Positions 1 through 8,251 of a stretch of DNA of 42,865 nt are shown piece by piece (position 1 is the first letter of the stretch; each line of letters begins with the position of its first letter). The stretch is taken from positions 1-42,865 of the IMG/VR virus record IMGVR_UViG_3300020182_002225; one strand, 5' to 3'. The DNA is from a virus. The notes beneath the pieces were generated by a model that was not told where the DNA came from, did not search any database, and worked only from the letters and a program-made list of their open reading frames with translations. The translations under genes were made by a program, and so were the position numbers.

Positions 1-196
1 AAACTTTACTAAAATAATTACATAATACTTCTCTGTCAATCTGTTCTGATAATGCATAAATTTCTGTATCTTCAATTTGCGACAGTTCTATGTTGAACAC
101 GCCATTAATTACCTGACAAAATGTATGTGTATCTAGACGCAATCGAGGATTACTTTTTAAAATTCTATCTAATTCAGTTAATATTTTAAAGTTCAT
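1..196 (-). CDS. Unknown phage protein, N-terminal part (truncated by window edge)
   Basis: The minus strand is open from an ATG at 196-194 to the window edge, giving 65 residues starting MNFKILTELDRILKSNPRLR. The ATG follows directly on the TAA of the upstream gene (199-197) with no gap, which is typical of translational coupling in this operon. The visible part is mixed hydrophilic and probably helical, with two cysteines and no recognisable motif, signal peptide or membrane segment. It is the last gene of the accessory operon visible here and continues beyond the window. I do not recognise the family. Confidence 0.6.
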   Translation of the reverse strand, partial: MNFKILTELDRILKSNPRLRLDTHTFCQVINGVFNIELSQIEDTEIYALSEQIDREVLCNYFSKV

Positions 197-739
197 TTAA
201 TTGTTCAAACCATTTATATATGTTGTCACGAATATATCACTATGCTCTACGTGTTGATTCCATTGTAACATATGTTTCTGTGCAAAGTCAAGTATTAATT
301 TATTCTGTTGTTTAATTTCTTTCTTCATGCCGTCAACATCAACATACCATTCATAGTTAGGATAAGTTATATTAAACCCACCTGCTTCTAGCCACCACTT
401 TAAACTCGCATCATTTGGTCTGTATACTAATTGTATATCAGCATGTGGATATTGTTCGATTATCTGATCAAAATAATAGGGCCATTCGTGACTCATTAAT
501 AACTTAATACCTGTACTATTAAACGGTGCTAATAAGTTTTCTATACTAAGATCCACCGGAAACTCCATTCCTGTACCAAAGTAACTCTCACAGTGACCAG
601 AAAAATCATTATGTTTATAAACTCTGTGAGGTGCTCTATCACTAGTGTCATATTTAGGATCTTGTTTTATCTCTCTGGCAATGCCACTCCACCGAGATCC
701 AGGTACACCTGTAAAGAATATTAGTTTTGAATCATTCAT
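197..739 (-). CDS. Small P-loop / sulfotransferase-like protein
   Basis: A 180-residue protein. Seen: after a short beta strand (KLIFF) comes a glycine-rich loop, TGVPGSRWSGIAR at about residues 10-22, placed like the 5'-phosphosulfate-binding loop of sulfotransferases or a degenerate P-loop. It lacks a full Walker A GxxxxGK[ST]. A second strand (DIQLVYRP, about residues 101-108) resembles the strand-plus-Arg that binds 3'-phosphate in sulfotransferases. Several tryptophans and tyrosines follow. Known: short sulfotransferase-like proteins are common in marine T4-like phages. Inferred: a nucleotide- or PAPS-dependent transferase acting in the same pathway as the neighbouring methyltransferase. 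The start overlaps the stop of the upstream gene as ATGA. The alternative is a nucleoside kinase fold. Confidence 0.5.
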   Translation of the reverse strand: MNDSKLIFFTGVPGSRWSGIAREIKQDPKYDTSDRAPHRVYKHNDFSGHCESYFGTGMEFPVDLSIENLLAPFNSTGIKLLMSHEWPYYFDQIIEQYPHADIQLVYRPNDASLKWWLEAGGFNITYPNYEWYVDVDGMKKEIKQQNKLILDFAQKHMLQWNQHVEHSDIFVTTYINGLNN

Positions 740-1347
740 TTAATTATCACTCTAACAACACCAAAAAACGGATCACGATGCACTGTATTATGATATACAA
801 TTTCTACATCTTGATCAATAGTTCTGTTATTTAGTTTAGCAAGATACCAGTATAATTGATCATTTGCTAGATGTGTGTATATTTCTTCTCGGGTGGTTTC
901 TTTTTGTCCATGCCAAAAGTATTCTACATCACCATATTGTTTCCAGGTTTCAATTTTTTTCCATTCATCAATGGGCTGATTTTCATTGAAACTTATCCAC
1001 ATTTTATCACACTTGGATAGTGCACGTTCTAGATTTTCATGTATGTTTCCAAAATGCAAACTGTTCACAGCGATTCCATAATTAAATTTTTGCAAGTCTT
1101 CAAATGCTTTATCATCTATATATGCAAATGTATCTGCTTCCAGTGTTCGATCTACACCATATATATTAGGATAAAATAATTTTAAATTATTTTCACCACA
1201 TCCAATATCTAAGATATTATTATCGCAACTTTCAATGAAGTTATATAAACTTGTATTCATAAAGTATGGCATATAATCACCACGACGGCTAGTATATTGA
1301 AGTTGTCTTATATAAAACTGCCAAGTATCGTCATAATGCTTTATCAT
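736..1347 (-). CDS. SAM-dependent methyltransferase (class I)
   Basis: I place the start at the ATG at 1347, giving 203 residues. The frame is open to an ATG at 1416, but that would run inside the upstream gene, while 1347 lies 16 bases after that gene's stop and has an AAAGAA-rich leader. Seen: motif I NNILDIGCGENNLK (about residues 43-56), then motif II YGVDRT (about 63-68) whose acidic residue would bind the SAM ribose, and a post-II strand FNYGIAVNSLHF. These are hallmarks of Rossmann-type class I methyltransferases, although the protein is short and has no evident substrate domain. It overlaps the next gene by ATGA. Neighbouring glycosyltransferases and sulfotransferase-like genes suggest a small-molecule or glycan substrate, but this is inference. 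Confidence 0.72.
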   Translation of the reverse strand: MIKHYDDTWQFYIRQLQYTSRRGDYMPYFMNTSLYNFIESCDNNILDIGCGENNLKLFYPNIYGVDRTLEADTFAYIDDKAFEDLQKFNYGIAVNSLHFGNIHENLERALSKCDKMWISFNENQPIDEWKKIETWKQYGDVEYFWHGQKETTREEIYTHLANDQLYWYLAKLNNRTIDQDVEIVYHNTVHRDPFFGVVRVIIK

Positions 1348-1363
1348 TGTGTTCTTTCTTTTC

Positions 1364-2455
1364 TTAAAAAATAATACCATCTTCAGATTCAATTGATATA
1401 ATATCCCAATTATCACCCAAATAATGCGTTTCCGACATACGACTCACCGTTTCAATATTATTATTGACAATATTCGTTGGTTGCATACTTTTAATAGTAG
1501 TTAAAAATTCTTGATTTACGACTTTTCCTATCTGGTAGTTATTGAATATGTTTCTGTTTTGTAACTCAAAATGTTCAATCCAATGATTAAATCCAGTACT
1601 ATTATAGAGATAATTATAATTATCATTATAGTCTATTTCAAATGTTCCATCAATTATCATCATATTACTAATATCCCAAGCAGTAGGATCATCAAATTGA
1701 AAATATGCAGTTAGATAATCTTTTCCTAAAATCTTTTTAAGAGCATACACGTTATATTCAGAACCTTGAAATGCAAATTGTGAGAAGTCTGGTTGCACCA
1801 TTTCTTCATAAAATTTCTCATGCCATCCGCCATCTACCGTTTTGCCATCAATATCAAATACTAAACAACCATTGTTTCTATCAAGTTCATTTGCTCTGGA
1901 AGAACGTAGATATGCAGATTCGTAAAAATGTATATATGAATTTATTTTCTCTAACGCATTAAAAAATTCATCATTTTTATCATCCGATAATTGATAAAAA
2001 TCTTCAAGTGTTGGATGATTTAGAATAAAATCAGATATTTCATAATGTGTTACTCCATTTTTCTTCATATCGAAGATATCTTTTTGTAACTTTTTACTTA
2101 AATACGGAGTTTTATATTTCGTAATCATGCTTGTTGTAAATCCACGATGTAAATAATTAGTCGTTTCCCATGACATACCAATGTAAGCATACCCTATCCA
2201 TTTTCTGCCTGAAATTTTTTCTATGGTACGTATTGCTGTATTGATTTGGTCAACGATCATCTTAGCATGTTCAGTATAATTGGGAGAATGGTCACCTTGC
2301 TGTAACAATATTGCATGGTCTCTTGTCCATCTGGCAATATGCCGATTATTAATAAAAGCACGATACCAAGAGTCCACAAATTCATTTTGTAGAAGTTCAA
2401 TTTTAACAGACAAATGATTTTTAAATTTTATGTTAATCCACTTTGGTGTTGTCAT
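1364..2455 (-). CDS. Hypothetical protein, 363 residues
   Basis: Not recognised. The N-terminal half is mainly helical and rich in Trp, His and Tyr, for example WIGYAYIGMSWETTNYLHRG at about residues 86-105. The C-terminal half contains acidic beta-rich stretches (CLVFDIDG, FQFDDPTAWDISNMMIIDG) that look like a small jelly-roll or metal-binding domain. There is no cysteine cluster, signal peptide or membrane helix. Its start overlaps the stop of the B12-type radical SAM gene as ATGA, so the two are probably translationally coupled and may work together. The FDIDG pattern recalls calcium- or haloacid-dehalogenase-type loops, but too little matches to assign either. It could equally be a substrate or accessory protein of the radical SAM enzyme. 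Confidence 0.6.
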   Translation of the reverse strand: MTTPKWINIKFKNHLSVKIELLQNEFVDSWYRAFINNRHIARWTRDHAILLQQGDHSPNYTEHAKMIVDQINTAIRTIEKISGRKWIGYAYIGMSWETTNYLHRGFTTSMITKYKTPYLSKKLQKDIFDMKKNGVTHYEISDFILNHPTLEDFYQLSDDKNDEFFNALEKINSYIHFYESAYLRSSRANELDRNNGCLVFDIDGKTVDGGWHEKFYEEMVQPDFSQFAFQGSEYNVYALKKILGKDYLTAYFQFDDPTAWDISNMMIIDGTFEIDYNDNYNYLYNSTGFNHWIEHFELQNRNIFNNYQIGKVVNQEFLTTIKSMQPTNIVNNNIETVSRMSETHYLGDNWDIISIESEDGIIF

Positions 2456-4494
2456 TTTTTTACGATTCCATTAAAATCATTTATATTACATTCCAATGTA
2501 TATACTTGTGTATCAAAACTCATATCTTGCCGACGCACTTCATCGTTTAATACTCTTGGATCCTCTCTAGTAGTTTCATGTTTAAATCTATGCTCAACTT
2601 TAAAAGTAAGTTGTTCATTTTCATCAACCCGCATATTAATAGTTCCCCAATATGGACTTACAATAAATCCTCCAAACTCGGACAGGTCGTCATCTAAATC
2701 ATGATGCATATTTAATTCAAATGCACCATATGTTTTATATAGAATCCAAGCAAATGGCAAATATTCATTTGCTAAACTTGCACTAAATTGTAATTTCTCA
2801 GTGTCGCCGCTGAAATAGTCAAATGATTGTCCAGTTTCTTGTGGAACATAATCTACAAAATCATCATTGGTTAATTGTTTAAAATCAAAAAATTGTGTTA
2901 GACCAGGTCGATACTGTGCATTTTTTACTGTTCCATCTGCGATATTCACAGCAAGATATAACCAAATCTGCATAAACTTTAATCTAATAAATCTATGTAA
3001 AATAGTATTAGCATAATCTTCTGTATACCAATTACTCATAAATGTATTATCCCATGGTTTGTCTATCCATTGTAATTTATAATCTGCCCAATTAACATTC
3101 AGGTCACTAAATGGCGCATCTCCACATGTCATTCCAGGACTAATTGCAAACATCCATTTTCTTGTGTTATGTAAAACATGTAAACTATGCAGAAATTCGG
3201 CTGGACCTTCAGTAGGAAATCCTACAACCCAGTTAACGTGATTCTTCATACCAACTTTAGCACCATCACGTAGATTATTTTCAATTTCCCAAACTTTTAC
3301 CTTTTTCTTCATATCGTCTAAAACTTTTTCACTGCCACTTTCGACTCCGAAACTTAGACTCATACATCCACTATCAGCAATCTTCTGAAATAGTTCTAAA
3401 TCCATCCGTCCATCACAACGTGCGTAACTATTCCACCTGATATCAAGTTTTTTATCAATAATCATGTTTACGAGATTTTTGAATTCTTTAAATGCACCAT
3501 TCGCAAGACTATCTACAAACCAGAACCGACGAGTACCATATGTATCTATTTGATATTGCATTTCATCAATGACACGATCACTTGTTCTAAATCTATATTT
3601 CCAAAACCAGGTTTCAGCACAGAAACTGCACTTAGCAACACAGCCTCTGCTAGTCTCAATACTTGCTCCTTCCGGATGTTGATATAGATTTAAGTCATAA
3701 TCACTGTAATCTGGAAATGGCAATTGATTTAAATCTAGTTTACTCTGAAAACCACCAAATGTAACCATCTCTTTATTCATTGGAAGTTCTTTATAGTTTT
3801 CTAATAATGTTAATAGTTCTTGTTCACCTTCGCCCGTAACACGATAATCAATAATTCCGGATTTAAAATCAAGTGTTGAATAAATTAGATCCTCAAACCA
3901 ATCATTAAACGCTTCTGGTCCACCTACTACAATCTTAGTTGATGGACTGCGTTCTTTAATTTTTTCAATCATGTACATTGTACTCAACAGGTTGGTCAAG
4001 TATACACTAAATCCAACTATGTCATCGCCTTGTTCAATAATTCTATCAATGCATTCATCTAATTTAGGTTTAATAATTGGAAAAACTTCATCATCATAAA
4101 CAGGGCGCTCCCATGCGAAATAATACCTACTTTCCCAATAATCTTTATCATGATTTTCTTTACAATAATGATAGCACTCAACGTTTAAGTCATAGACATT
4201 GACACGATATCCATAATGTCTAAGTAAACCACTGAGTCTTGCAATATTATATGGAGGAAAAATAATTCCCCATGCTGGTGCAATAATCATGGAAATTCCA
4301 TCATTACTTTCATATGGGTTTACTTCAGTGTAATAATTATATCCTCGTGGGTGTACTTTATTTTGTACTACTGGTATTCTTTCAGTATCACCCAGATGAC
4401 TTTCAGCATGATCTATTCGATCTTGCTCAATAAGTTTTTTAATAACCTCATCACGATCTTCGCTTTCAAAGATTATATCTTTATTTTTAGCCAT
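2452..4494 (-). CDS. B12-binding-type radical SAM protein
   Basis: A 680-residue protein. Seen: residues about 65-230 form a Rossmann-like cobalamin-binding-type domain (PPYNIARLSGLLRHYGY, then a YDLNVE strand, DDIVGFSVYLTN and TKIVVGGPEA). The radical SAM motif follows as SRGCVAKCSFC with C285, C289 and C292 for the 4Fe-4S cluster. Later core strands include LSFGVESGSE, and about 250 residues of C-terminal extension follow. The DxHxxG cobalamin-histidine motif is absent; many members of this class lack it. Known: such proteins methylate unactivated carbons or rearrange rings, as in hopanoid, fosfomycin and P-methyl pathways. The gene is the fifth radical SAM gene in the operon and overlaps the upstream one by 22 bases. 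A GGAG about 10 bases upstream supports the ATG at 4494. The substrate is unknown. Confidence 0.88.
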   Translation of the reverse strand: MAKNKDIIFESEDRDEVIKKLIEQDRIDHAESHLGDTERIPVVQNKVHPRGYNYYTEVNPYESNDGISMIIAPAWGIIFPPYNIARLSGLLRHYGYRVNVYDLNVECYHYCKENHDKDYWESRYYFAWERPVYDDEVFPIIKPKLDECIDRIIEQGDDIVGFSVYLTNLLSTMYMIEKIKERSPSTKIVVGGPEAFNDWFEDLIYSTLDFKSGIIDYRVTGEGEQELLTLLENYKELPMNKEMVTFGGFQSKLDLNQLPFPDYSDYDLNLYQHPEGASIETSRGCVAKCSFCAETWFWKYRFRTSDRVIDEMQYQIDTYGTRRFWFVDSLANGAFKEFKNLVNMIIDKKLDIRWNSYARCDGRMDLELFQKIADSGCMSLSFGVESGSEKVLDDMKKKVKVWEIENNLRDGAKVGMKNHVNWVVGFPTEGPAEFLHSLHVLHNTRKWMFAISPGMTCGDAPFSDLNVNWADYKLQWIDKPWDNTFMSNWYTEDYANTILHRFIRLKFMQIWLYLAVNIADGTVKNAQYRPGLTQFFDFKQLTNDDFVDYVPQETGQSFDYFSGDTEKLQFSASLANEYLPFAWILYKTYGAFELNMHHDLDDDLSEFGGFIVSPYWGTINMRVDENEQLTFKVEHRFKHETTREDPRVLNDEVRRQDMSFDTQVYTLECNINDFNGIVKK

Positions 4495-5717
4495 TGGTCT
4501 CTATACTCCGCTAATTTAGGATGTACCAATCCTATATCTTGATTACGTATCTGATCATATTTAACTGTTCGTTTTGCCCAGTTAAGTCTACGGGCATCTA
4601 GGTCATCAAATTTACTCCGAAGTCTGAATACCGTTGCATCCATTCTGCATTGTGTTTTTCTATACTCAGGTAGGGTTTCAACTCGCTGTTCGATCTGATC
4701 AGCAATTTTCATTCTATCATCGTGTGGAATTATGTCTATGCTCATATCTTCTGGCCAATTCACATGATTAAAAACTAATATATTATTGCTATGTTCTTCA
4801 TGTTCTTTCCAAAAGTCAATAATATTAGGTAAATCAAAAACATTATAGGCTTGAACTGTACTCAATATATTTACTGTGCTTACACTACTAATATTCCTGT
4901 ACATATGATAATTAGTTTCAATAGTATTCCACTCGCTCGGATGACGTATATAATCATTTGTATATCCTATGCCATCAATGCTATATTGAATATCAACACT
5001 ATCAAACTTTTCTAACCAGTTAATTACTTTACCTTTTCCTCTGGTACCATTGGTTGTTATATCTAAATGTAAATGTGTATTACCAGAATCAACGCACCAT
5101 TTAAGAAATTTAATAACACCAGGCATGAATAATGGTTCGCCGCCTGCCAACTTTATGGTTTTTATATGAGGAATAAGTGCTTGTAAACTTTCATACATAG
5201 TTGGATTATTAATCCACTCTTGTAATTCAAACCAACTTTCGCCAGTTACTTCTTCTAATTCTGGATGCTTTTTGTGTTCATCTGCAAACGTACTACTAAC
5301 TGCAACAAAGCACATTCTACATCCTAGATTACAAAATCTACCAGGACGCAAATCTAACCACAATGGTTTTTCTGTTGTATTACCAGTCTCTACTGAAATA
5401 TCCCAATCATGCGTTGGCGCTTTAAAGTAATTATTATGTGCCCATCTATCACTGCCGCCTCCTTTTTCATCTAATGCATAGCACATATGACATGCCTTAA
5501 TTGGTTTTCCATCAATCATATCTTGTCTAATTTTTTGATATGCAGGACTATTCCAAATTTCTTCAAATGTTTTATCAGTTAAATCTTCAAATAAACTTTC
5601 TCTCCAGTCGGCAACACAGCATAATTTTGCAGCGTTATCTGTACTCAAATGCATATGCGTAAATGGCAGCACACAAAAGTGTTTATTATCTTTTACCTGT
5701 TGTTGCCAATTTGACAT
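4473..5717 (-). CDS. Twitch/SPASM-type radical SAM protein
   Basis: A 414-residue protein. Seen: an N-terminal auxiliary-cluster module comes first, with C15 (FCVLPFTHMH), a CC pair at 33-34 and CHMC at 76-79. The radical SAM core follows with RFCNLGCRMC (C129, C133, C136) and a SAM-binding GGEP at 192-195. Known: twitch and SPASM domains hold extra Fe-S clusters in peptide- or carbohydrate-modifying radical SAM enzymes, but usually follow the core; here the module precedes it. The protein shares layout and wording (FC-x-x-P, CC, C-x-x-C-[WY]) with the gene just upstream, with which it overlaps by 32 bases, so the two look like diverged tandem duplicates. It probably acts in the cytoplasm on an unknown substrate. 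Confidence 0.85.
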   Translation of the reverse strand: MSNWQQQVKDNKHFCVLPFTHMHLSTDNAAKLCCVADWRESLFEDLTDKTFEEIWNSPAYQKIRQDMIDGKPIKACHMCYALDEKGGGSDRWAHNNYFKAPTHDWDISVETGNTTEKPLWLDLRPGRFCNLGCRMCFVAVSSTFADEHKKHPELEEVTGESWFELQEWINNPTMYESLQALIPHIKTIKLAGGEPLFMPGVIKFLKWCVDSGNTHLHLDITTNGTRGKGKVINWLEKFDSVDIQYSIDGIGYTNDYIRHPSEWNTIETNYHMYRNISSVSTVNILSTVQAYNVFDLPNIIDFWKEHEEHSNNILVFNHVNWPEDMSIDIIPHDDRMKIADQIEQRVETLPEYRKTQCRMDATVFRLRSKFDDLDARRLNWAKRTVKYDQIRNQDIGLVHPKLAEYRDQWLKIKI

Positions 5718-7365
5718 CTTTTTTCCTCATTTCCTTAGCAGTACAAAACTGAACCATTTTATATATATCTTCCAAACTTTCTTTCCAATTTTCTTTTCTT
5801 ATTTCATCTAATTTCTTTCCTGAAGCGAAAAATGTTTTCCATTGTGATGGGTCATCTTCTACTGAATTCATATGTGTTAATACTGCTTCAAGACGGGTCT
5901 CTGTAAGACTTAACCATGCGTTATCATCCGGCCATTTCTTTCTAATATCAACATAAAATTTACGATAACGATTTGTGATATATGATTTCATTGATTTAGG
6001 AATATTTTGAGTGTTTAAATAATCTGGTCCATATAAGTTATGAACAATGATATTACTATCGATGGTATTCCAGTTTTGTTCACGCATCCACCATTGCATA
6101 TCTAACAAATGTAACACATTCATAATACTGACTGTCATTGTTACGCTTGCTTTAAGATTTGTAAATTCATTATTGTCAATACGTTTCATATTCTTATAAG
6201 CAGTATTCCATTTTCCAGGATATCTGATATACTCAAAATGTTCATATATACCATCAATGCTCATTCCCAAATTAACTTCCTTAAATTTCTTCCACTGTTT
6301 AAATATAGCACCTGGTACACCAGCCATATTAGTATTGTAGTCTAAAATTAAATCTTTGGCATATCCATTATCTATCGTATACTGCAGTAACTCTCTATGT
6401 GTATGATTTATAGTAGGTTCTCCGCCAGTAAAATAAAATCTTTTTATATTTGAAATTTCATTTTTTATATTTGAAACTAAGTCAGTTTTGTCAAACCATT
6501 CAAATGGAGAATCTTTAACAATTGCAGAACCGTTTTCATCTGTTTCAATAGTAACATCTCCTATTCCACGATTAAAAAATGTATTCTTACCTGTAAACTT
6601 CTCCCAATCTTTATACCATAAATTACTATCTGTTGGTCCACAACTACGACATGCTAAGTTACACTTATTACCAAATCTTAGATCCCAATGTTCAATAGGA
6701 AAATCTTCATGATTTATAGAACCATCTTCTGCAGTATTCAAAATTGCATTATCAAAAGTTTGATTAAATGCTTGATTGGTCCAAGTTCGTCTACTACCGA
6801 TACCATTATCTTCCTCATCCCAACATAACTTGCATATCTCCGAACGTTGCCCACTAAGCATTTCTTTTCTTAACTTTTTCCATGCTGTGGAATTTCTATG
6901 TTCCGATATGTTATCAGTTGTCGTAAGCGCAGTGCCGTCATCTTTAAAGACAGTGCCATATGCCTCTTCACCATCAAAGCCTTGATTATTAATCATCTGA
7001 CAACACATTCTGACTGTGCCATTTGCATTTGTACTAACATGATTCCATGGCACTGCACAGAATGACTTTCTTCTTCCATCATCTTTCTTCGCAATCATCA
7101 CTGATCGCATAGCATGTAGTTCATCTACAGTGTAATCAAATTTAACCGATATAGATTTAATCAATTTGTCATCTATATGTGTGGCAATTAATGTTCCTAA
7201 AACAACTGACTTATCTAAATCATGTTCAACAACGCTCTCTAACACATCCTTGGGACACTCTGGATCTTGAACCATATCAATTCTCTGTTCAGATGTTCTA
7301 AATACTGACAAGTCAAATTTATTATCAGTATCAATTTCCTCATATTTTAATCCATCATCATTCAT
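5686..7365 (-). CDS. Twitch/SPASM-type radical SAM protein with N-terminal extension
   Basis: A 559-residue protein. Seen: an N-terminal region of about 100 acidic, helical residues has no recognised motif. It is followed by the auxiliary-cluster module FCAVPWNHVSTNANG (C103), CC at 121-122 and CKLC at 178-181. The radical SAM core has NKCNLACRSC (C235, C239, C242) and TGGEP at 313-317. The cysteine order and spacing match the downstream neighbour, which supports duplication. The extra 100 residues resemble a leader- or substrate-binding element in position only; no RRE fold can be claimed by eye. It overlaps the upstream gene by 8 bases and the downstream one by 32. The reaction is unknown. 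Confidence 0.85.
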   Translation of the reverse strand: MNDDGLKYEEIDTDNKFDLSVFRTSEQRIDMVQDPECPKDVLESVVEHDLDKSVVLGTLIATHIDDKLIKSISVKFDYTVDELHAMRSVMIAKKDDGRRKSFCAVPWNHVSTNANGTVRMCCQMINNQGFDGEEAYGTVFKDDGTALTTTDNISEHRNSTAWKKLRKEMLSGQRSEICKLCWDEEDNGIGSRRTWTNQAFNQTFDNAILNTAEDGSINHEDFPIEHWDLRFGNKCNLACRSCGPTDSNLWYKDWEKFTGKNTFFNRGIGDVTIETDENGSAIVKDSPFEWFDKTDLVSNIKNEISNIKRFYFTGGEPTINHTHRELLQYTIDNGYAKDLILDYNTNMAGVPGAIFKQWKKFKEVNLGMSIDGIYEHFEYIRYPGKWNTAYKNMKRIDNNEFTNLKASVTMTVSIMNVLHLLDMQWWMREQNWNTIDSNIIVHNLYGPDYLNTQNIPKSMKSYITNRYRKFYVDIRKKWPDDNAWLSLTETRLEAVLTHMNSVEDDPSQWKTFFASGKKLDEIRKENWKESLEDIYKMVQFCTAKEMRKKDVKLATTGKR

Positions 7366-8251
7366 TTGGCTGTCCTAATTTATTATTATTTTCTATCCAA
7401 CGATTCGTTATGCCAATCGCTTTATCAGTGTCCAATTTTGGTACTATTTTTTTTATTTTTTGCCAGAATATGGTAGAATCTTTATCTAAGTTATCAGAAT
7501 CAACAACATGTAAATTCTTAAAAGTTCTTACATACTTTGGTAAAAAAGTTATGTATGTATTTATTAAAGATTCTTTATGGTCTTCTTTAAGGACATTTAT
7601 GTCACTGGTGTGCTTCAATCGTATGTTTTTATTTTTAACAATCGATGAGTGATGTGTGTCATATGAAACAGGATTTTTATAATTATTAGATTCTAACAAA
7701 TCATTTAATAGTGCATAAAGTTCATGTCTCCAAACCCAATCAAATTTTTTTGTTTCATCTATCATAAATTGTTGTTGTTTTTCTGACAGTGTAGTAGAAA
7801 TTGTTGAGTTTATAAAATCAACAGTAATAGGACAATCTACTTTTACCGCTAACTTTTTTATCGCTAGATCGGCAAAATAGTCTATTGAATCTTTTTTAGG
7901 AAATGCTAAGTCAATATAAATTATCGTAATATCTGGTAAATATCTTTTATAAAATTCTATAGAATTATTGCTTGGATGGTCTTTTACAATAATTCGTTTT
8001 TTAATAGAAACGAAATCACCCTTGTATCTTGTTTCAATACCATTCTCAAATTTAGTTATATCTTCTACTAAATCCATATATCGTAACGCACATATTGAAT
8101 GATATTGATTCACATTTTTATTTACCCACGTGTATATGTCTTCAAATTGATCACAGCATGTACTAAGTGTATGAGCAATGTGTTCGCCACCAAGACCAGC
8201 AGGATACACTATCAGTATTGGATGCGCATTAATAAAATCATTATGATTCAT
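7358..8251 (-). CDS. P-loop-like / sulfotransferase-like protein
   Basis: A 297-residue protein. Seen: an N-terminal strand and loop PILIVYPAGLGGEHIAHTLS (residues 11-30) resemble the strand-loop-helix that opens sulfotransferase and other P-loop folds, but without the Lys-Ser/Thr of Walker A. A second hydrophobic strand, DITIIYIDLAFP, lies near the middle. Two Trp-rich helices (FDWVWRHELYALLND) and a lysine-rich C-terminal part follow. It sits between two pairs of radical SAM genes and shares one base with the upstream gene (TAATG), so it is co-translated with them. Inferred: a transferase or nucleotide-binding partner. It differs in sequence from the smaller sulfotransferase-like protein at 197-739, though both begin the same way. 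Confidence 0.45.
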   Translation of the reverse strand: MNHNDFINAHPILIVYPAGLGGEHIAHTLSTCCDQFEDIYTWVNKNVNQYHSICALRYMDLVEDITKFENGIETRYKGDFVSIKKRIIVKDHPSNNSIEFYKRYLPDITIIYIDLAFPKKDSIDYFADLAIKKLAVKVDCPITVDFINSTISTTLSEKQQQFMIDETKKFDWVWRHELYALLNDLLESNNYKNPVSYDTHHSSIVKNKNIRLKHTSDINVLKEDHKESLINTYITFLPKYVRTFKNLHVVDSDNLDKDSTIFWQKIKKIVPKLDTDKAIGITNRWIENNNKLGQPNE

